The notes under the pieces were generated by a model that saw only the letters and a list, made by a program, of their open reading frames with translations, was not told the origin of the DNA and ran no database searches. Position numbers and translations under genes: made by a program. Shown piece after piece: positions 51,545 through 64,000 of a stretch of DNA of 64,000 bases (position 1 is the first letter of the stretch; every line of letters starts with the position of its first letter). Source of the stretch: Campylorhamphus procurvoides (Eukaryota > Chordata > Aves > Passeriformes > Dendrocolaptidae); the NCBI GenBank assembly GCA_013396655.1, contig WBMV01004761.1, forward strand, positions 1,186,088 to 1,250,087, given 5' to 3'.

Positions 51545-53503
51545 CTGTGAGTGGGCAAAAGAAAAGTTACAGGGAGGTCCCTCTGGGATCTATAAAACCC
51601 ATGCATAGTGTGCTCTCAGCACATTCCAAAAACATCAAGGATGAAAAATTGCATTTCAATATAGCTAAGAGTTCAAGTACTATAAAAGCACCATTAAAAT
51701 GTGCATTTGTATTGCATCACTGAGGCAGAGCATCAAAGGATACACGCTAGAGTTTTACTTCACTGACTTTAATATAGGCATTGCTATACCCTGGCTGCTC
51801 TAGGATGATCTCTTTATGACTTGGCCTTTACTGTCCAAATATATATGTGAAGTGCTCAAAGTTGTTTCAGTGAACTGCACTGAAGAACACCTCCCTTAAA
51901 AAAATAATAGCGGACACTTGGTACTTGACTGGATATTGACCTATGTAATTATAAATGAGTATGGAACTGTGAAAACTAAAAAATTAGACTTAACATTCAC
52001 CAGTGCAAGCTTTGATTGTAGGGCTGAAATGGAAATCTTCTGTTCTAAAGAAGGAACTACTACAACTATGAAATCTGGATTAAACAGCATAGTTAATCAA
52101 TAGCTGCTGGTGGTAGTTGTGTGGACTTACCAAAAGAAAAGGACAAAACCACAATTTTGGAAGCACATTACACATTTGCTGTTGTGTAGACAACATTGAA
52201 AACCTGGAAATAAATCATCAGATCTGTCTTCTCTTATGGGAAAAATGTTTGAACCACGGTTTTCAAGCACACAAAATATCTCTCCTGGTCACTGCAGTAC
52301 TGCATCCTGAAATGCCCAAGTTATTTGCAATAGTATTTCCTACAAAACTGAAGCATATGTGATTATTCATTTTGTGTTCACCTATGTATTCATTGCATCA
52401 ATTTCTTAATGATCTTTCCAACCAGCTTCTAACACTGGTAGACTTGTGAAAGATAGCTGAATTCCTCCTCCTTTTTTCCCCCCTGAAAATAGACAGATGG
52501 GTAGAGATGCTATCAGAGTCCTGGCTCTGAGAAAACTTGCAGTTGTGAGTTCAAGATACGAGAGAAGCCTCATGGGAGAAAGCCCTTATATAAACACCCC
52601 ACTGATGGGAAAAGCTTTGCCTGGGGCTCACATCCTCTTAGATAGTGAAAGTCAATCACCCATGAGACAAAAAACTATAGGAAACCAGGCTTCATTAGTT
52701 CTGCTGCCACAAAATTACTTGTTTAACAAAATGGCTATTCCAGGATTTCTGAAGAAAAGCACTATATTGTAGGCATGGGCAAGTCTGGATTTTTTTTTCA
52801 TTTTTCATTAAGTACTTGTCTCTATAAATTTTGTACCTAACTCACCAAAACACACAGTCTCAGTGCTGTAAATAGGAAGACGAACTAGTGGCCTATGAAG
52901 CACACGAGAGTTGAGTGACTGTTTGCACAACCAAACCATGACACAAATCTACTGAGAGGAACAAAGAATGAACAATTTAAACTACCCGCCTGCTTTGGCA
53001 ACACATTATGCCTGACTTTTAACAAGAACTTTTAAACAGAACATGGAGAGAGGGGAGAAAAAAGAGGCCCCAAATCAAGCTATTCAGAATTTCTTTTCAG
53101 CAGAATATCGTGTGCTACATTTTCAGCAGTGGTTTTGAATGCCAAAACATCTGAAACAAGATTAATTATCAGAGAGCAAATTTTGAAAGCATAGATTAAA
53201 AAATCCAAGCCTTTTTTGACATCTCACAGCTGGCCAACTCAGAAAAGAGACATAGAAAACATTTAGTGATTTTATTTCTAATCAAGCATTGTAAGTATAC
53301 TTATCTCCTCTTGGAATTCTCACTTTGTTTGGGAGAGATGGAACCTTATATCACAACAGTCCCCCTGTATTCTTGATAGTAGACATTCTTCAAACACTAA
53401 AGCAAGTTACAAAACTGTAATAATCTCTCCTTCAAATTCTGAATTTCACACACACAGGAAATACCCTTAACATCATGAAAATCTTTTGCTATTGTGATTG
53501 CAG

Positions 53504-53590
53504 CAGCATTTATAAAAACAACTTGGAGGCTTTGGCCAAGGGTCAAAGAATTGAATCTTTTATGCTCTCCAGTATCATCAGTGTGAAAAA
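53504..53590 (+). other. Candidate plus-strand exon (87 bp)
   Basis: A TGTGATTGCAG acceptor and an AAAAA|GTAAGG donor frame 87 bp with one frame open for 28 codons (SIYKNNLEALAKGQ...). An earlier possible donor is AGT|GTGAAA. With the GTAAGG donor the reading frame does not join the frame of the candidate terminal exon 68 bp downstream. With the earlier donor it does. It could be one exon of an unknown gene, or chance. Confidence 0.2.
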
Positions 53591-53658
53591 GTAAGGCTCA
53601 GCAGCTTTCTTCCCTCGTGGTCTGTTAGTATGGATATATATTGGTTTACATTTTTCAG

Positions 53659-53880
53659 GTCTCCTTCAGGAAGAAAGCTAGGGATTTTAAAGAAAAACAG
53701 CAACCCAAATTCACCTCAAACCCAGTGGACAGCAACCATAAACCTCATGGGGCTCTGGCTCAAAAACCTCAGAAAGTGGGGAAGGTGAATGTGGCTGCAG
53801 TCCCATACATTAAACATGCACAAGAGATTCATCCGCAGGGTCTGGAGAGCAATTACTTGAAGGATTTACTAATTCTCTAA
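53659..53880 (+). other. Candidate plus-strand terminal coding exon (73 codons, then TAA)
   Basis: After an acceptor (TTTACATTTTTCAG) one frame is open for 73 codons to a TAA at 53878-53880. The peptide is basic and polar at first (FRKKARDFKEKQQPKF) and ends in SNYLKDLLIL. Codon choice looks more coding-like than in neighbouring frames, but a second frame is also open for about 42 codons, so openness alone proves little. I recognise no family, and there is no clear AATAAA nearby. Confidence 0.22.
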
Positions 53881-54736
53881 CACTTCCCATGATCACGCTT
53901 ACTCCTTTTTTACTTCTTCATTCCTTTCTTATTTTTTCAATTTTCTTTGCAAAGAAAGTGTAGACTGTGAAGGGCTGCAGTCATGCAAATATGGATCAAA
54001 ACAAGTTCCTTAGTTTAGTCCCTTACCTGTATTGTTCCCATTTAGTAAGCTGACAGGAAAACACTTCTATAGATTAATATTTTCCTAACCTCACTTAAGT
54101 CTGTCTCTTTATCATTTTAAGTACTCTTTGTTTCCCCATCCCTTTTAAGTAAAGTCCCCATAATATTTCTCTTTGCACCTTAAAAGTTGATTCAGTTTGC
54201 TATCTCCCTCATTTCCAGCTTATTCCCCCACCATGGGACTTGTTTTGTCACAGCTCCTTTATATCCAGTTTTCAGTTCTCTCCACCCAGGTTTTAAGTGA
54301 CTGCAGCAATGACAGAATGCAGGAGGTAACTGAGCATCAGATGAGCTAGAAGAAACAGTGATATTGAGAAGACAATGAGCATCCTCCAATGAAAGAAATA
54401 CCTGCTTATTTTTTTAGCTTGGCATGCTGTAACTATTCTCTGCCTTACAGAATGCTCTGCCCCTGGAGCAAATTTCCATGTGCTGTGCAGAGATTACTGG
54501 GATCACTTCAATTAAAGGCAATCTTGCATTTAATGGTGATGTTTAGATAGAGGATTTTATCACAGGTCTCTTGAATCCCAGACAATTACTGATTCTTAGA
54601 TGATATATACACGTGTCTCTCCAGTGTTTACAGATCATTCATCAAGCCGTTTTGTAATTATTTTGTGTTGTTTTCTTCTTTTAGTGTCTTTGGTGAATGC
54701 CACTGCTATGTTCCCTAATCAATCTTGCTTGAGTCA

Positions 54737-54877
54737 CCAGCCCTGAAGATATTTAATAGATGTGCAGACAAGGCACTTAAGGACATGATTTAGTGATGGA
54801 CTTGGCAGTGCTGGATTAATAGTCGGACTCGACGATCTTAAGGGTCTTTTCCAACCTAAATGATTCTGTGATTCTGA
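54737..54877 (+). mobile_element. CR1 LINE 3'-end fragment
   Basis: CCAGCCCTGAAGATATTTAA and GCACTTAAGGACATGATTTA correspond to the last codons of the CR1 second open frame (pattern LDVALRDMV). The 3' UTR that follows ends TGATTCTGTGATTCTGA. About 140 bp survive; the copy is heavily 5'-truncated. Confidence 0.85.
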
Positions 54878-57800
54878 CTGACTAAGTAACACCAGAATCC
54901 TCACCAGCTAAACTCTGTGACTCCTAAGCATCATTACTCTTAAGTCCTTTCACTAATTTTTAAACCATGTTGATGCATACCTCTAAGCTGATTTAAACGT
55001 TTGTGCACTGCATATTCCATGACCCTGCACTGATTTAGTTGTTCTGTAAAAACAATACAATCCAATGCAACGAGGTCTGTTAGTGACATAAACAAGGGCT
55101 ACGACTGGAATGGAAAGAGTTATATGTAGGCAGATGGTTCCTTGAAAAGAGAAACGATCTGTACGAGTCAGGCATCCCGTGAAACATGAAATAAGGGGTA
55201 AGTGTTCCAATGCAGATATCTGATCCTGCACATTCCAGGCTATCTGCGACCTTGATTCTCTGTTCCCCTCCCTCCCATCTCTGTAAATAACATTTCTGAA
55301 TATGAACCATCCTCAATCTGGCACAGGACTGCTTATGCCAAGCTGACTACACCCTTCCCCTGGGGCGGAAGGTCAGGAATCATAATAAACACAGCGGTAT
55401 AGGAATTTCACACCTTATAAAATGATTGTTTATACGTAATAGCAGCGATTACTCAGAAAACATCTCAGAAAAAAAAGTTAATTAGACATGCAGACGCAGT
55501 AACTAGGTTGCGGCCACTCTCAGTTATCTCTTTACCCAGCAGCCTATATATTTCTTTTTTACTTTGTTGCTTTTTCTCCAAGGAAGCTTGAACTCCTGCA
55601 ATCTAACCAAGAGGAGAAACATCTAAATACCCTGCCCTGGCAGCACAAAGCCCTGATTCAGATCCTTGCCTTACTCCCCAGGAAGAAACAAGCCAAGAGG
55701 GTGCCTTGTGGGGTATATTTATTTTGCTGACTAGCTTGAGACTAGTCGGATTTGGAGACTATCCAAACTATTCAGTCTTGTAGCCCTCCCTTATGCAATT
55801 GCTCCAAGCCTAATCCCACTGGGAGCAGGCTGTCGGAAGACATTCAGCACTCATGAGCCTCTGTGTCCATTCAGTGTGCGGCGTGGATGGCCAACCACAC
55901 AGAGACACCATCTGGGAAGGGGTGAAGAGCAGCTTCCCCAGCCTGTCTGTTCCAGCCGAGTGGAGATCAAGGGCAGGTGACCTGTGGCACACAGAGCCAT
56001 GGCAGAGAAGTACCTGCTCCGTCACACTTCCAGCCTGAAGCTGACACCTCTCAGCTGAGATGCAGGGACCCTGGTGCAACCAAAAGCCTGCTGTAGCACC
56101 CCCGGGCTACAGTGTGTTTCTTTCCACACCAGTTTAGCTGCAAAGTACTTAAAGTGGGAAGTCAACTGGCTTTCTGTCTTCCCATACAGCTGTTCATCCC
56201 CAATGTGTGGCCACAAACAACACGTGCAAACTGCTCGTAGTGCTGCAAGCAAGTGTGCACCACACACTGAAGTACAGTGACTCTCACTGGGTGCCACCAG
56301 CTGTGCAGTGTTGGACAGGATAGGCCTGAGATGCCACAAACTAATCTCTTTCCCTCGCTAAGTCTTTTGGCAACTTAAGGGCTCAGGCTTTCTACATTTA
56401 GAAAATTCTCTCTAATGCTGAAAACTCCACACAGGGACTTTCCAGACCCTTCAGAGGGATTGGAAACAGCAACACCATGTGTCCTCCTCCACTCTCACCA
56501 GTGAGATATTTAGGAGTTCCTCTGGGCTCATCTTAAAAATACCCTGAGCACGAAAATAAGTCATGCCTGAAGGTCAGTTAAAATGAAATCTTCCAAACAT
56601 TGTTGAAAGTGCCCCACTAGATGCAGCTAAGAGTAGGGGCTGGGATTTATTTCCTGACACCTTTCATATAGCTCAGTCAGTACTTATGCCAGTGTCAAGG
56701 GGGAGCCAGGGAAATATTCCAGAGAGTCACATTTTTCAGATCTCTTCCTTTCTGTGTAGGGATGCGAACAGACTGACTGAAATGGTGGCAGCATGCCTAG
56801 CACAAGGTCGTGCTGCATGACCAGGGATCCATAAAATGGGGTTACAGAAAACAAGAGCTACACCTTACCTCACCAGTCAGCCATAGGATGGATCCAGCCG
56901 CTGTTAAATTTACAGGTTCTTTATAAAGAAGACAGCTATGACCTGGCTGCCCCACCAGGGCTGTCAGCTGTAGCTGGAATATAGCACATAGGGGACTGCA
57001 GGCATGCATGAATTTCATATTTACATTTCTTCCTATGAATTAAACCCTTTTACAGTTCTATTTCTCTAAAGATATTTCAGCCACTAGTATTTGTTCTGTG
57101 CAGCTGCAAGAGGCTTCTTTGACTGCATATAGACGCTACATTTGCTGTATTCACCATCTGCTGTATTCTCAAGAAAGTGTAATATATAAAAATAACATTA
57201 AAGTAGAGATAGAAGCTGACTAAATGAAAGGAGAGGATTAAAATCCTTGTTCTGGGGCAGAAGAAAGTAATTAATTTTAGTGGTTACTGCTCGCAAGTAA
57301 GTTTGATTATTTTATGGTTCCCATCTTTTTACCCTTTCCCGTTTAATTATTCTCCCTTATCAGTCATTTGAAGACCAAGACCTTCATGACTAGCTTAATT
57401 CAGGCTTATCCTCTTTTATGTTTTCTTGTCAAGACTGCTATTACCTACTACTTCTTCCATCTGTGGTTTATTTGTTCTGCCAAGGCAACAAGCTTCTCTT
57501 TGTCAGCTCCCCAAGGTCGCTTCTGGGACATCTTTCATATGTGTAACTAGATCTAAACCCAATGGCTCTAAGGTCACCTGCAAAGCCCTTTGCCTTTTAC
57601 AAGGCCTTACCTCACATCTCCTCTATCAGCCCACAGAAGGTCATGGTAACTTGTACATAAAATGAATGTGCTAGAAGTTGATGTTCTTATTTCTCTGCCT
57701 ATTTGGCAATCCTTGGGCTGTGGTTTTCCTGGAGGAGGAACAGTATTCTTCAGCTATGTCTAGACTGGTCAAACTAATAGTGTCTGAGCACAGGCCCACC

Positions 57801-60800
57801 ACAGTCACCCACCCTGCTGAATTGGTAGCACAGCCTCTGGCACAGTTTTGCCTGAGGCCACCTAACTCTCTTCCAAGCATTATGTGGGCACAGTTCAAGT
57901 TTGAACATTGACGGGCTATGGACTGCTCTAAACAGGCAGTCGAGTCCAGTGTTGTTTGGGAGAGGAAACTGTTTATCTGTACGGACGTGAGCTCTGCCAT
58001 GTCAGCCTGGAGCAGACTGACATCCTACCAGACATTACTGTAAATCACAGTTCTTGCAACAGGGACTGCTTGGGATGCGTGCAGTGCCCAGCCCCTGGGG
58101 ATCTCAGCCATGACTGGGATCTCAGCTTGCTGCCTGAACCTCAGTGAGTAAACAATTACTGTAATTTTCCATTTCTAAGATTTTTATGAGTGCATAAAAA
58201 AATTTTTGTCTTTTTTTTCCCTCACATTACTTGAGTATTCCCTTAAGGCACAGAGATACCTCACTTCACACTTCATGGAGCAAACCCAGTTCCAATCTCC
58301 CTTTCATTTGAGAGAAGGCAAGAGAAAGGACAGAAGTCTCTTCACTCTCATTCTCCTTGAGCCACTGCATTACCTTTGCTGACTCAAGGGTTAAGAGGGA
58401 GCATCCAAGTCTGCCAGGGGCTTTCTGTCCAAATCTTGCGCATGTAACTGGTGGTTTCGCCATGCTGGAGCAGTGGGACCTGGAGAGAGCCTCACTCCAG
58501 AAGACCTGAGCTGCAGGAGAAAGGGAGGTTCTGGGAAGGCACAAAGCCTCTCAAAGAGCATCCTGAAGACAAGACAGCTGTAAATTAATTGCACCAGGGA
58601 AGGTTAATGTGGGAAGTGGTGATTGAAGGCAAGGAAGAAGCAACAGAACCAGTAGCTGCAGAACTTGCACTACTCAGAGGGCCTCTCCATGTCTCTGGAG
58701 AAAACAGGGTGCCAAAGATGCCCTTGGTGTGACTGGAGATAAAGCTGTTATTCCTTCATATTAGGCCCCTCCTGGAGTACAGGGAAGAGAAGGTAAACAG
58801 GGAGGTCATTATCTGTCTTTTATGAGTCAATAGAAAGGAGAATTTGTTGGCAAAACCACAAGTAAGAAAGGGGTAAACAAAAGCAAGAATGCTTGTGCAT
58901 ATCCCCCTGCTGTCAACAACACACACATACAGCCTGATACCTTCCTGGGCCAAGGATCAGGTGCTGGGAGGCAGAGGAAAAGACTGATGCTGGAAAAGTG
59001 GGCATCTTGTTCCGTGCACGCCTCTGACAACAGCACATGGAGGTTTTGCTGCTACTTTGTTTTAGAGGCAGTAAAACCAAAGAGGAACAAGGAGAGTGTG
59101 TGCATATTCTTATCTAGATTTTATTTTTAAATGAGACAAAATTCAGAAGAGTAATACAGATCTCTCTTAACTTGGATTCTTAGTCAAAGTATTGCTACAT
59201 CCTCCTTTCTAACCTGACACAGAGCTGAGCCCTGAGATCTTCCAACCACCATTTCTTAAACTCTCCCATCCCATGGCTGCAATACAATTAATAATTAGGA
59301 GAGAAATTTAGAAGACAATTTTGCATCCATGCCCTCATTCTGCCACAATTAAACACCATTTCCAGAGCTGTGCTGAGATCACTGATGGTATCAAGTGCAA
59401 ACAGGACCGTAATTTATAAAGACATATTAGCACCATTTGCCTTTAAAAGGCACAAACCCCCACACATACATGCACTCTCACGCACACAATTTTGCCAAGC
59501 ATTACAGCCAAAGTTATTTTTAGCCTTCTGTCAAATGGATGCATGATTGCTGTGAGGGTTGTATGTTTAAGATGTATGTCTAGTAGTATTTCAGATACCT
59601 TCCTCTTAAATACCTACTTATTCTTTTTAATTACTTTTCCAAAGTGGTTTTAAAATATTCACAAAGGCTAAACACATTCAATCTTGCAAAAAGGCACATT
59701 TAACGTCTGATAACACTATGTTTAAGTAAATTTGAAGAATCACTACTTTTTCGGGGATGCTGCTCTTGCTACTTTGCTGGGGTTCACCCTGATAAATCTA
59801 CATACAGTGGTAACTTTTCTCCATTGCATCCAATAAGAATATGCAACAAGTCAGGCTCACATGCAGAACAAGTTGTGAGAGCTACTGTTTTAAACCATGA
59901 GGCCTCAGTTTAGGAAGTATTCTTTATACTACAAGTCCTGAAGTGACTAAAAAGGCTGTTTCGCTGAGTTTCTCAGGGGAAGTTCATGGCCTCTGTATTT
60001 GACAGATCAGAATAACACTGCTGCTCCATTCCTGAAGTGCTGATGCAATATTTTCACTAGAACTCTCACAGAGAAAGTCCAAAGGAAAAAAAAAACACAC
60101 ACCCTAGATTAAATTTCAGTGACAGTAAATCAAAGCATGAATGCTTAAAACAACTCAAATGCAATTGCTTTTCTGCACAGAAATTACCTTGCCATTCCAT
60201 GATACAAACCCCATTTGTTTTCACTGATGCAGAACCTTGTCGTAGAAATGTCATTACAGCAAGAAGCAGCATCAGGGAGGGTATCAGGTTTTCCTTTGGA
60301 TTTATTTCTTGGAAGGTGAACATGTCTGCACTATATCCAAAACACACAGGCAGCATGTGACAACATATCCTAGTTGTGTTTGCTCTTGTCACAGCAAGCT
60401 ACCTCCACTGCCTTCCCCATATTTTCACAAGAAACTAGACCCATAAGAAAAAAAAATCATTTTCAATATGCAAAATAATTTCTAGTATGAATATATGAGA
60501 AAATGTGTGGGAAAATATCTAAACACCTTCCAAAGTCCCTTGGTGCAACTCTCCTGGCCCCCACAGGCAGCATCGAACTGACCACTCAGCTGAAGTCATT
60601 GCCAGCAAAACAACGTAGGATTCAACTGCTTTTAGAAAAAAAATTGCAAAACTTTGCTTTTAGAAGCCAAACCAACAAACAAATCACCCCACTATGGTAA
60701 GAGTGACATTCACAAAACTGATATCTTTTTTCACTCAGTTAAACCCCATGAAAAAAATAAAACCTTAACCAGAAACTCTAAAATTTTGCCTCAGGCAGAA

Positions 60801-63800
60801 TGCTTGAAAAAGCAGGAATCCAAAGATCCCATGATATCCACAAGAGGTTTGACTACCAGCAATAGTATGCAGCAGGAACTCAAACATTGCTCTAGCAGGT
60901 GGGAGGATCCATGTGCATGAATGATAAACCAGAAAAAGACCTCCAGAGTCCCAGACATGTCACCTTGTGCAGCAGAACATCCCAGATTGCTTTGCTTTGC
61001 TTTGCCTTGAGGTGGGAGGACCACTGCAAGTAAGAGATGTGTGTGCACCTTACTTGAGTGTTCTTTTGCACATCCCTGTAAGAGTGGTCTGTAAGTCCGC
61101 AGTTGATTTCAGCCAATCAAAGCAGAAAACTCTTGGTGTTACCTGAGGGACTTATAAGAGTATAATAGACATAAGATACCAAGGGAACAGGATAAGTAAA
61201 GGCTTAACTTCAGGAGATTGAATCTTTGCCCAAGATGTTCAGGAAACTTGGAAAAACCCTACTGACCTCAGTGCCAATCCTCCTGATTAATAGTTTGCCA
61301 AAAGTTTGCTATAGTTCTGATTAGAAACATATCAGAATCTGAATTATATTTGACAACTTCTGCAGTAAAACAGCATGTAGAGGCAGTAGTGAGTATCTCA
61401 CTGCCTGTGCCTTCTCTGTCTGAACAGTGTCACAACTCTGTGTGTTCTCAGTAGTATTATTGTTTCATTTTACGGGTCTCACTTCTTAAACTGCTTCCAT
61501 AGACCATTTCCTTTCTTTTTCTTTTTTCTCCCTCCATAAATTTATACAGGACTCAATTTGAAATTCTGTTTGAAACTATGAAAGTTATTCTACATCGATT
61601 CTTTACAACTTGCTTTGTTTGCCTATCAGCTTTCTTGGAGATTACTACAGCAATAAAAGCCCTGGTGAAGTACAGATCAAATGCAAGGCATACTTCAGCT
61701 ACAAAAAAAGCCTCTCTGCTTAGCATGACAGTAAGTTAAGGTTACAAAAATTATCTGGTTTCAGTAGCTTGTCAAGCTTATGAGCTACTTGCCTGTTTTT
61801 CACTTGCAAACAGAAAACGCAGGGTGTTTGAGGCTGTGCCTGGTGTTAGGACTGCACAGAATTTACAGTCAAATTATAAACCTCTATAAACAGGAGGTGA
61901 TAGCATTGACAAAAGCAAAACCTGAACCATGCAAGATGCACTGCTACAAATAAAAGCAAGTCAAAAAAACTGTAGGCATGGCTGGAGCATTCCCAAACAG
62001 ACACAATCCCTCAGACCATATGGGTTGTTAAAAGCCCTACAGTACGCTGGCGTTTGTGCCAGAAGTTTGGGTCTTTTAATTTTGGGTTATTGCCAAACTG
62101 TGACTTACTTTTGCTCTCCAGCTGCATCTGTTACTTCTGGTTGGTCTGTCATCTCTCTCTGGCGATGTAGTAGTTTGGTCTGGTTATTTACTGCTCCAGC
62201 TTTTGCTCAAGGAAAGACTTGTGCCTTCCTGCCTGACAAATAGTGTTAATAGTTTTTTGCTTGTTTCAGCAGTTCCACAGGGACCATCATCATAGTCTCT
62301 GGGCTGCTGTTCTCCCTCCCTCCATAGTCTCAGTTTTCTGGCAAACAGTCATGGTGCTCTTTACCCTCTCTAAACATAAAGGTCCTTGCCCTCTGTCTTA
62401 TCCCCAAGAGGCTCAATCAAGACAGAAGGGAAAAATGCCCTTTTTCCACTCCTTCACATAACTCATTTCACTACAAATTATATTTTTCATGCTGCTGCAG
62501 CTACTCTCCACACTAATTGCAATCTTAAAGTCCTTCTGAGCATCTTTTCTATCAAGAATCCATAGAGAAACCTTACAGAAGCAGGGAAGAGATTACAGGG
62601 AGGGGAGGATGGGGTAGTACTACTGGAAACGGACAAAATGAAATTGCTGTGAGGCAGAAGTACACAAAGAACTATAAAAATTAAGAGTACTTTTCCAGGG
62701 ACCAAAGACGGAGAGATCAGAGTTCACATAAAAACAGGCAAGTCAACTCTGTGCCAGAGAAGCTGGATAAAGAAACACAAAGGTAGTTTCCCTGATTGCA
62801 GAATCACCATTCCAGCGACCAGCAACTGAAAACTTAGCAGAAAAAGATGCTTGGAAGTGGATGAAATGGTTTCACTTAACACAGAAAGAATATAATGCTC
62901 ATTTAGAGATTACAGTGGAAAAGAACTGAATAGGAGGGGTTAACTTCTAAATGTGACTTGAACAATTTAGCTGTTTCACTTCAGCAGCGATGTCATCAAT
63001 AGCCTAACTTGCAGTTTTGAAGATTTTCATGCTGTTAATCCCCGTTTTCCATTGCATGACTCTTGGCTGGTGTTTCTTTGCCTGGTTCATTATACTGATT
63101 TTTGGCCAAGAACTCTTGTAGTTGACTCACAGGTCACTGAGGTTTAAAATAAATAGGAAAAAAAATTGAGAAGGGCTATGTGACATCACTGGTGATTAAA
63201 GGTTCTTGATGTGTTCTGAGAAAACATTCAGGTCAGAGTAAACTGGAAACAGAAAATTGGACATTCATACTTAGGTTAACTTGGAAAACAGTTCTATACA
63301 GAAAGCAGAGTTATTTATCACAGATTTTTAATCCTAAACCACTCTGTTTTAGCAGAGACCCATTTTAGGTTTAGATCAGTATTAGCACATAAAATTTGTC
63401 ACCGGTCTTTCATCAGTAGGACAGAGCAGTGATTACTTGACTTGTCCTTACCTGGCTTCCTTGTCTTGCTCAGTGAAGACAGCCTGAAGCCACAAACTTT
63501 TCTTGCCTTAACAAGAAAATCAAAAGTGCAAAAGAAGTGAGTAAAAGAACAAATGCTACAAAAATAGCAAAACAAACCAACCTAAAATGTCCAACAAGAC
63601 AGCTGCTGTTCTGGTTTGTTCATTTAAAGAGCCGAAACAAATCTACTTTAGACACAATATATAAGCTGCTCCTAAGAGGAAGGTTGTCTCCATTTTCAGT
63701 GAGGAATTCTAACAATATGCTCATAAGGGTTATCAATTTTCAGTTCATTTGCTGAAAACCAAATGCTGTCACTAATAATGATTAGACCTTGGTCTTTGAA

Positions 63801-64000
63801 GGATGTTAAGTTAAAAAAAGAATCCTATGCTACTACATTCAGCCCATAAGGGATCACTCTTTTATTAGCGTAACTGAAGGATTAGTAGAAATGTTTGTCT
63901 AATGAATGCAGCTACTATATTTGAGCACATGCCTGAATAAGCTACTGGTTGATTGAAACTTCTCTATTTATAAGTACTCCTGAATTGTGCAAAAACTGTA
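54878..64000. other. Non-coding stretch to right edge, no recognised gene
   Basis: AT-rich, low-repeat sequence with only short random open frames on both strands. A 12-bp direct repeat (GGGATCTCAGCC / GGGATCTCAGCT near 58097 and 58115) and a small TTTGC repeat near 60988-61004 are the only local structures noted. The mammalian upstream neighbour of LTBP1, TTC27, is not seen in this window. Confidence 0.6.

Noticed and set aside
52497..52772. 91-codon ATG-started plus-strand frame preceded by a pyrimidine tract
   Set aside because: No domain, composition bias or family resemblance is visible, and no consistent splicing with the candidate exons at 53.5 kb could be built.
58740..58830. Possible CR1 coding remnant (CCCCTCCTGGAGTAC)
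   Set aside because: The match is a short phrase only, without flanking CR1 sequence or a terminal repeat.

Overview
The window reads as nuclear DNA of a bird. The clearest repeats are CR1-type LINE fragments, mostly 5'-truncated and many ending in degenerate ATTCTGTG octamers. Overall repeat density is low, and one GC-rich CpG island stands out in otherwise AT-rich sequence. CR1 elements also occur in turtles and crocodilians, so 'sauropsid, most likely avian' is the safe statement. No prokaryotic gene organisation, virus, CRISPR array, rRNA or tRNA was recognised.

The only gene identified with confidence is the 5' end of LTBP1 (latent TGF-beta binding protein 1, long form) on the minus strand. 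Its promoter and 5'UTR lie in the CpG island (about 12.78-14.59 kb). The first coding exon is 13366-13820. A 391-bp intron follows, then a 71-bp second exon (12904-12974) that opens the first cysteine-rich EGF-like module. The splice phases match (2+1 at the first junction, 1 base carried over at the second). The left 12.9 kb is then intron 2, and the gene runs off the left edge. A 32-base assembly gap (12518-12549) lies just inside intron 2.

From 14.6 kb to 64 kb the sequence lies upstream of LTBP1 and holds no gene I can name. Visible there are a CpG-dense patch at about 20.9-21.3 kb (a candidate distal regulatory element), an 89-bp tandem duplication (20.7-20.9 kb), several perfect short inverted repeats, and an inverted pair of CR1 3' ends (42.6-43.0 kb). 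There is also a 1.2-kb dead CR1 with reverse-transcriptase remnants (47.5-48.7 kb) and three further CR1-like fragments (36.5, 49.8 and 54.8 kb). A few segments have good splice signals (minus: 40.8, 47.0 and 51.5 kb; plus: 53.5-53.9 kb). They could be exons of unannotated transcripts, but they cannot be assigned to a known protein and may be chance.

Most short open frames in this window are random. I did not find a convincing new biological system. The least explained structures are a thrice-repeated 16-18 bp motif in inverted and direct orientation inside LTBP1 intron 2, the perfect hairpins, the isolated CpG patch, and a short GGGGCC array in the LTBP1 promoter.
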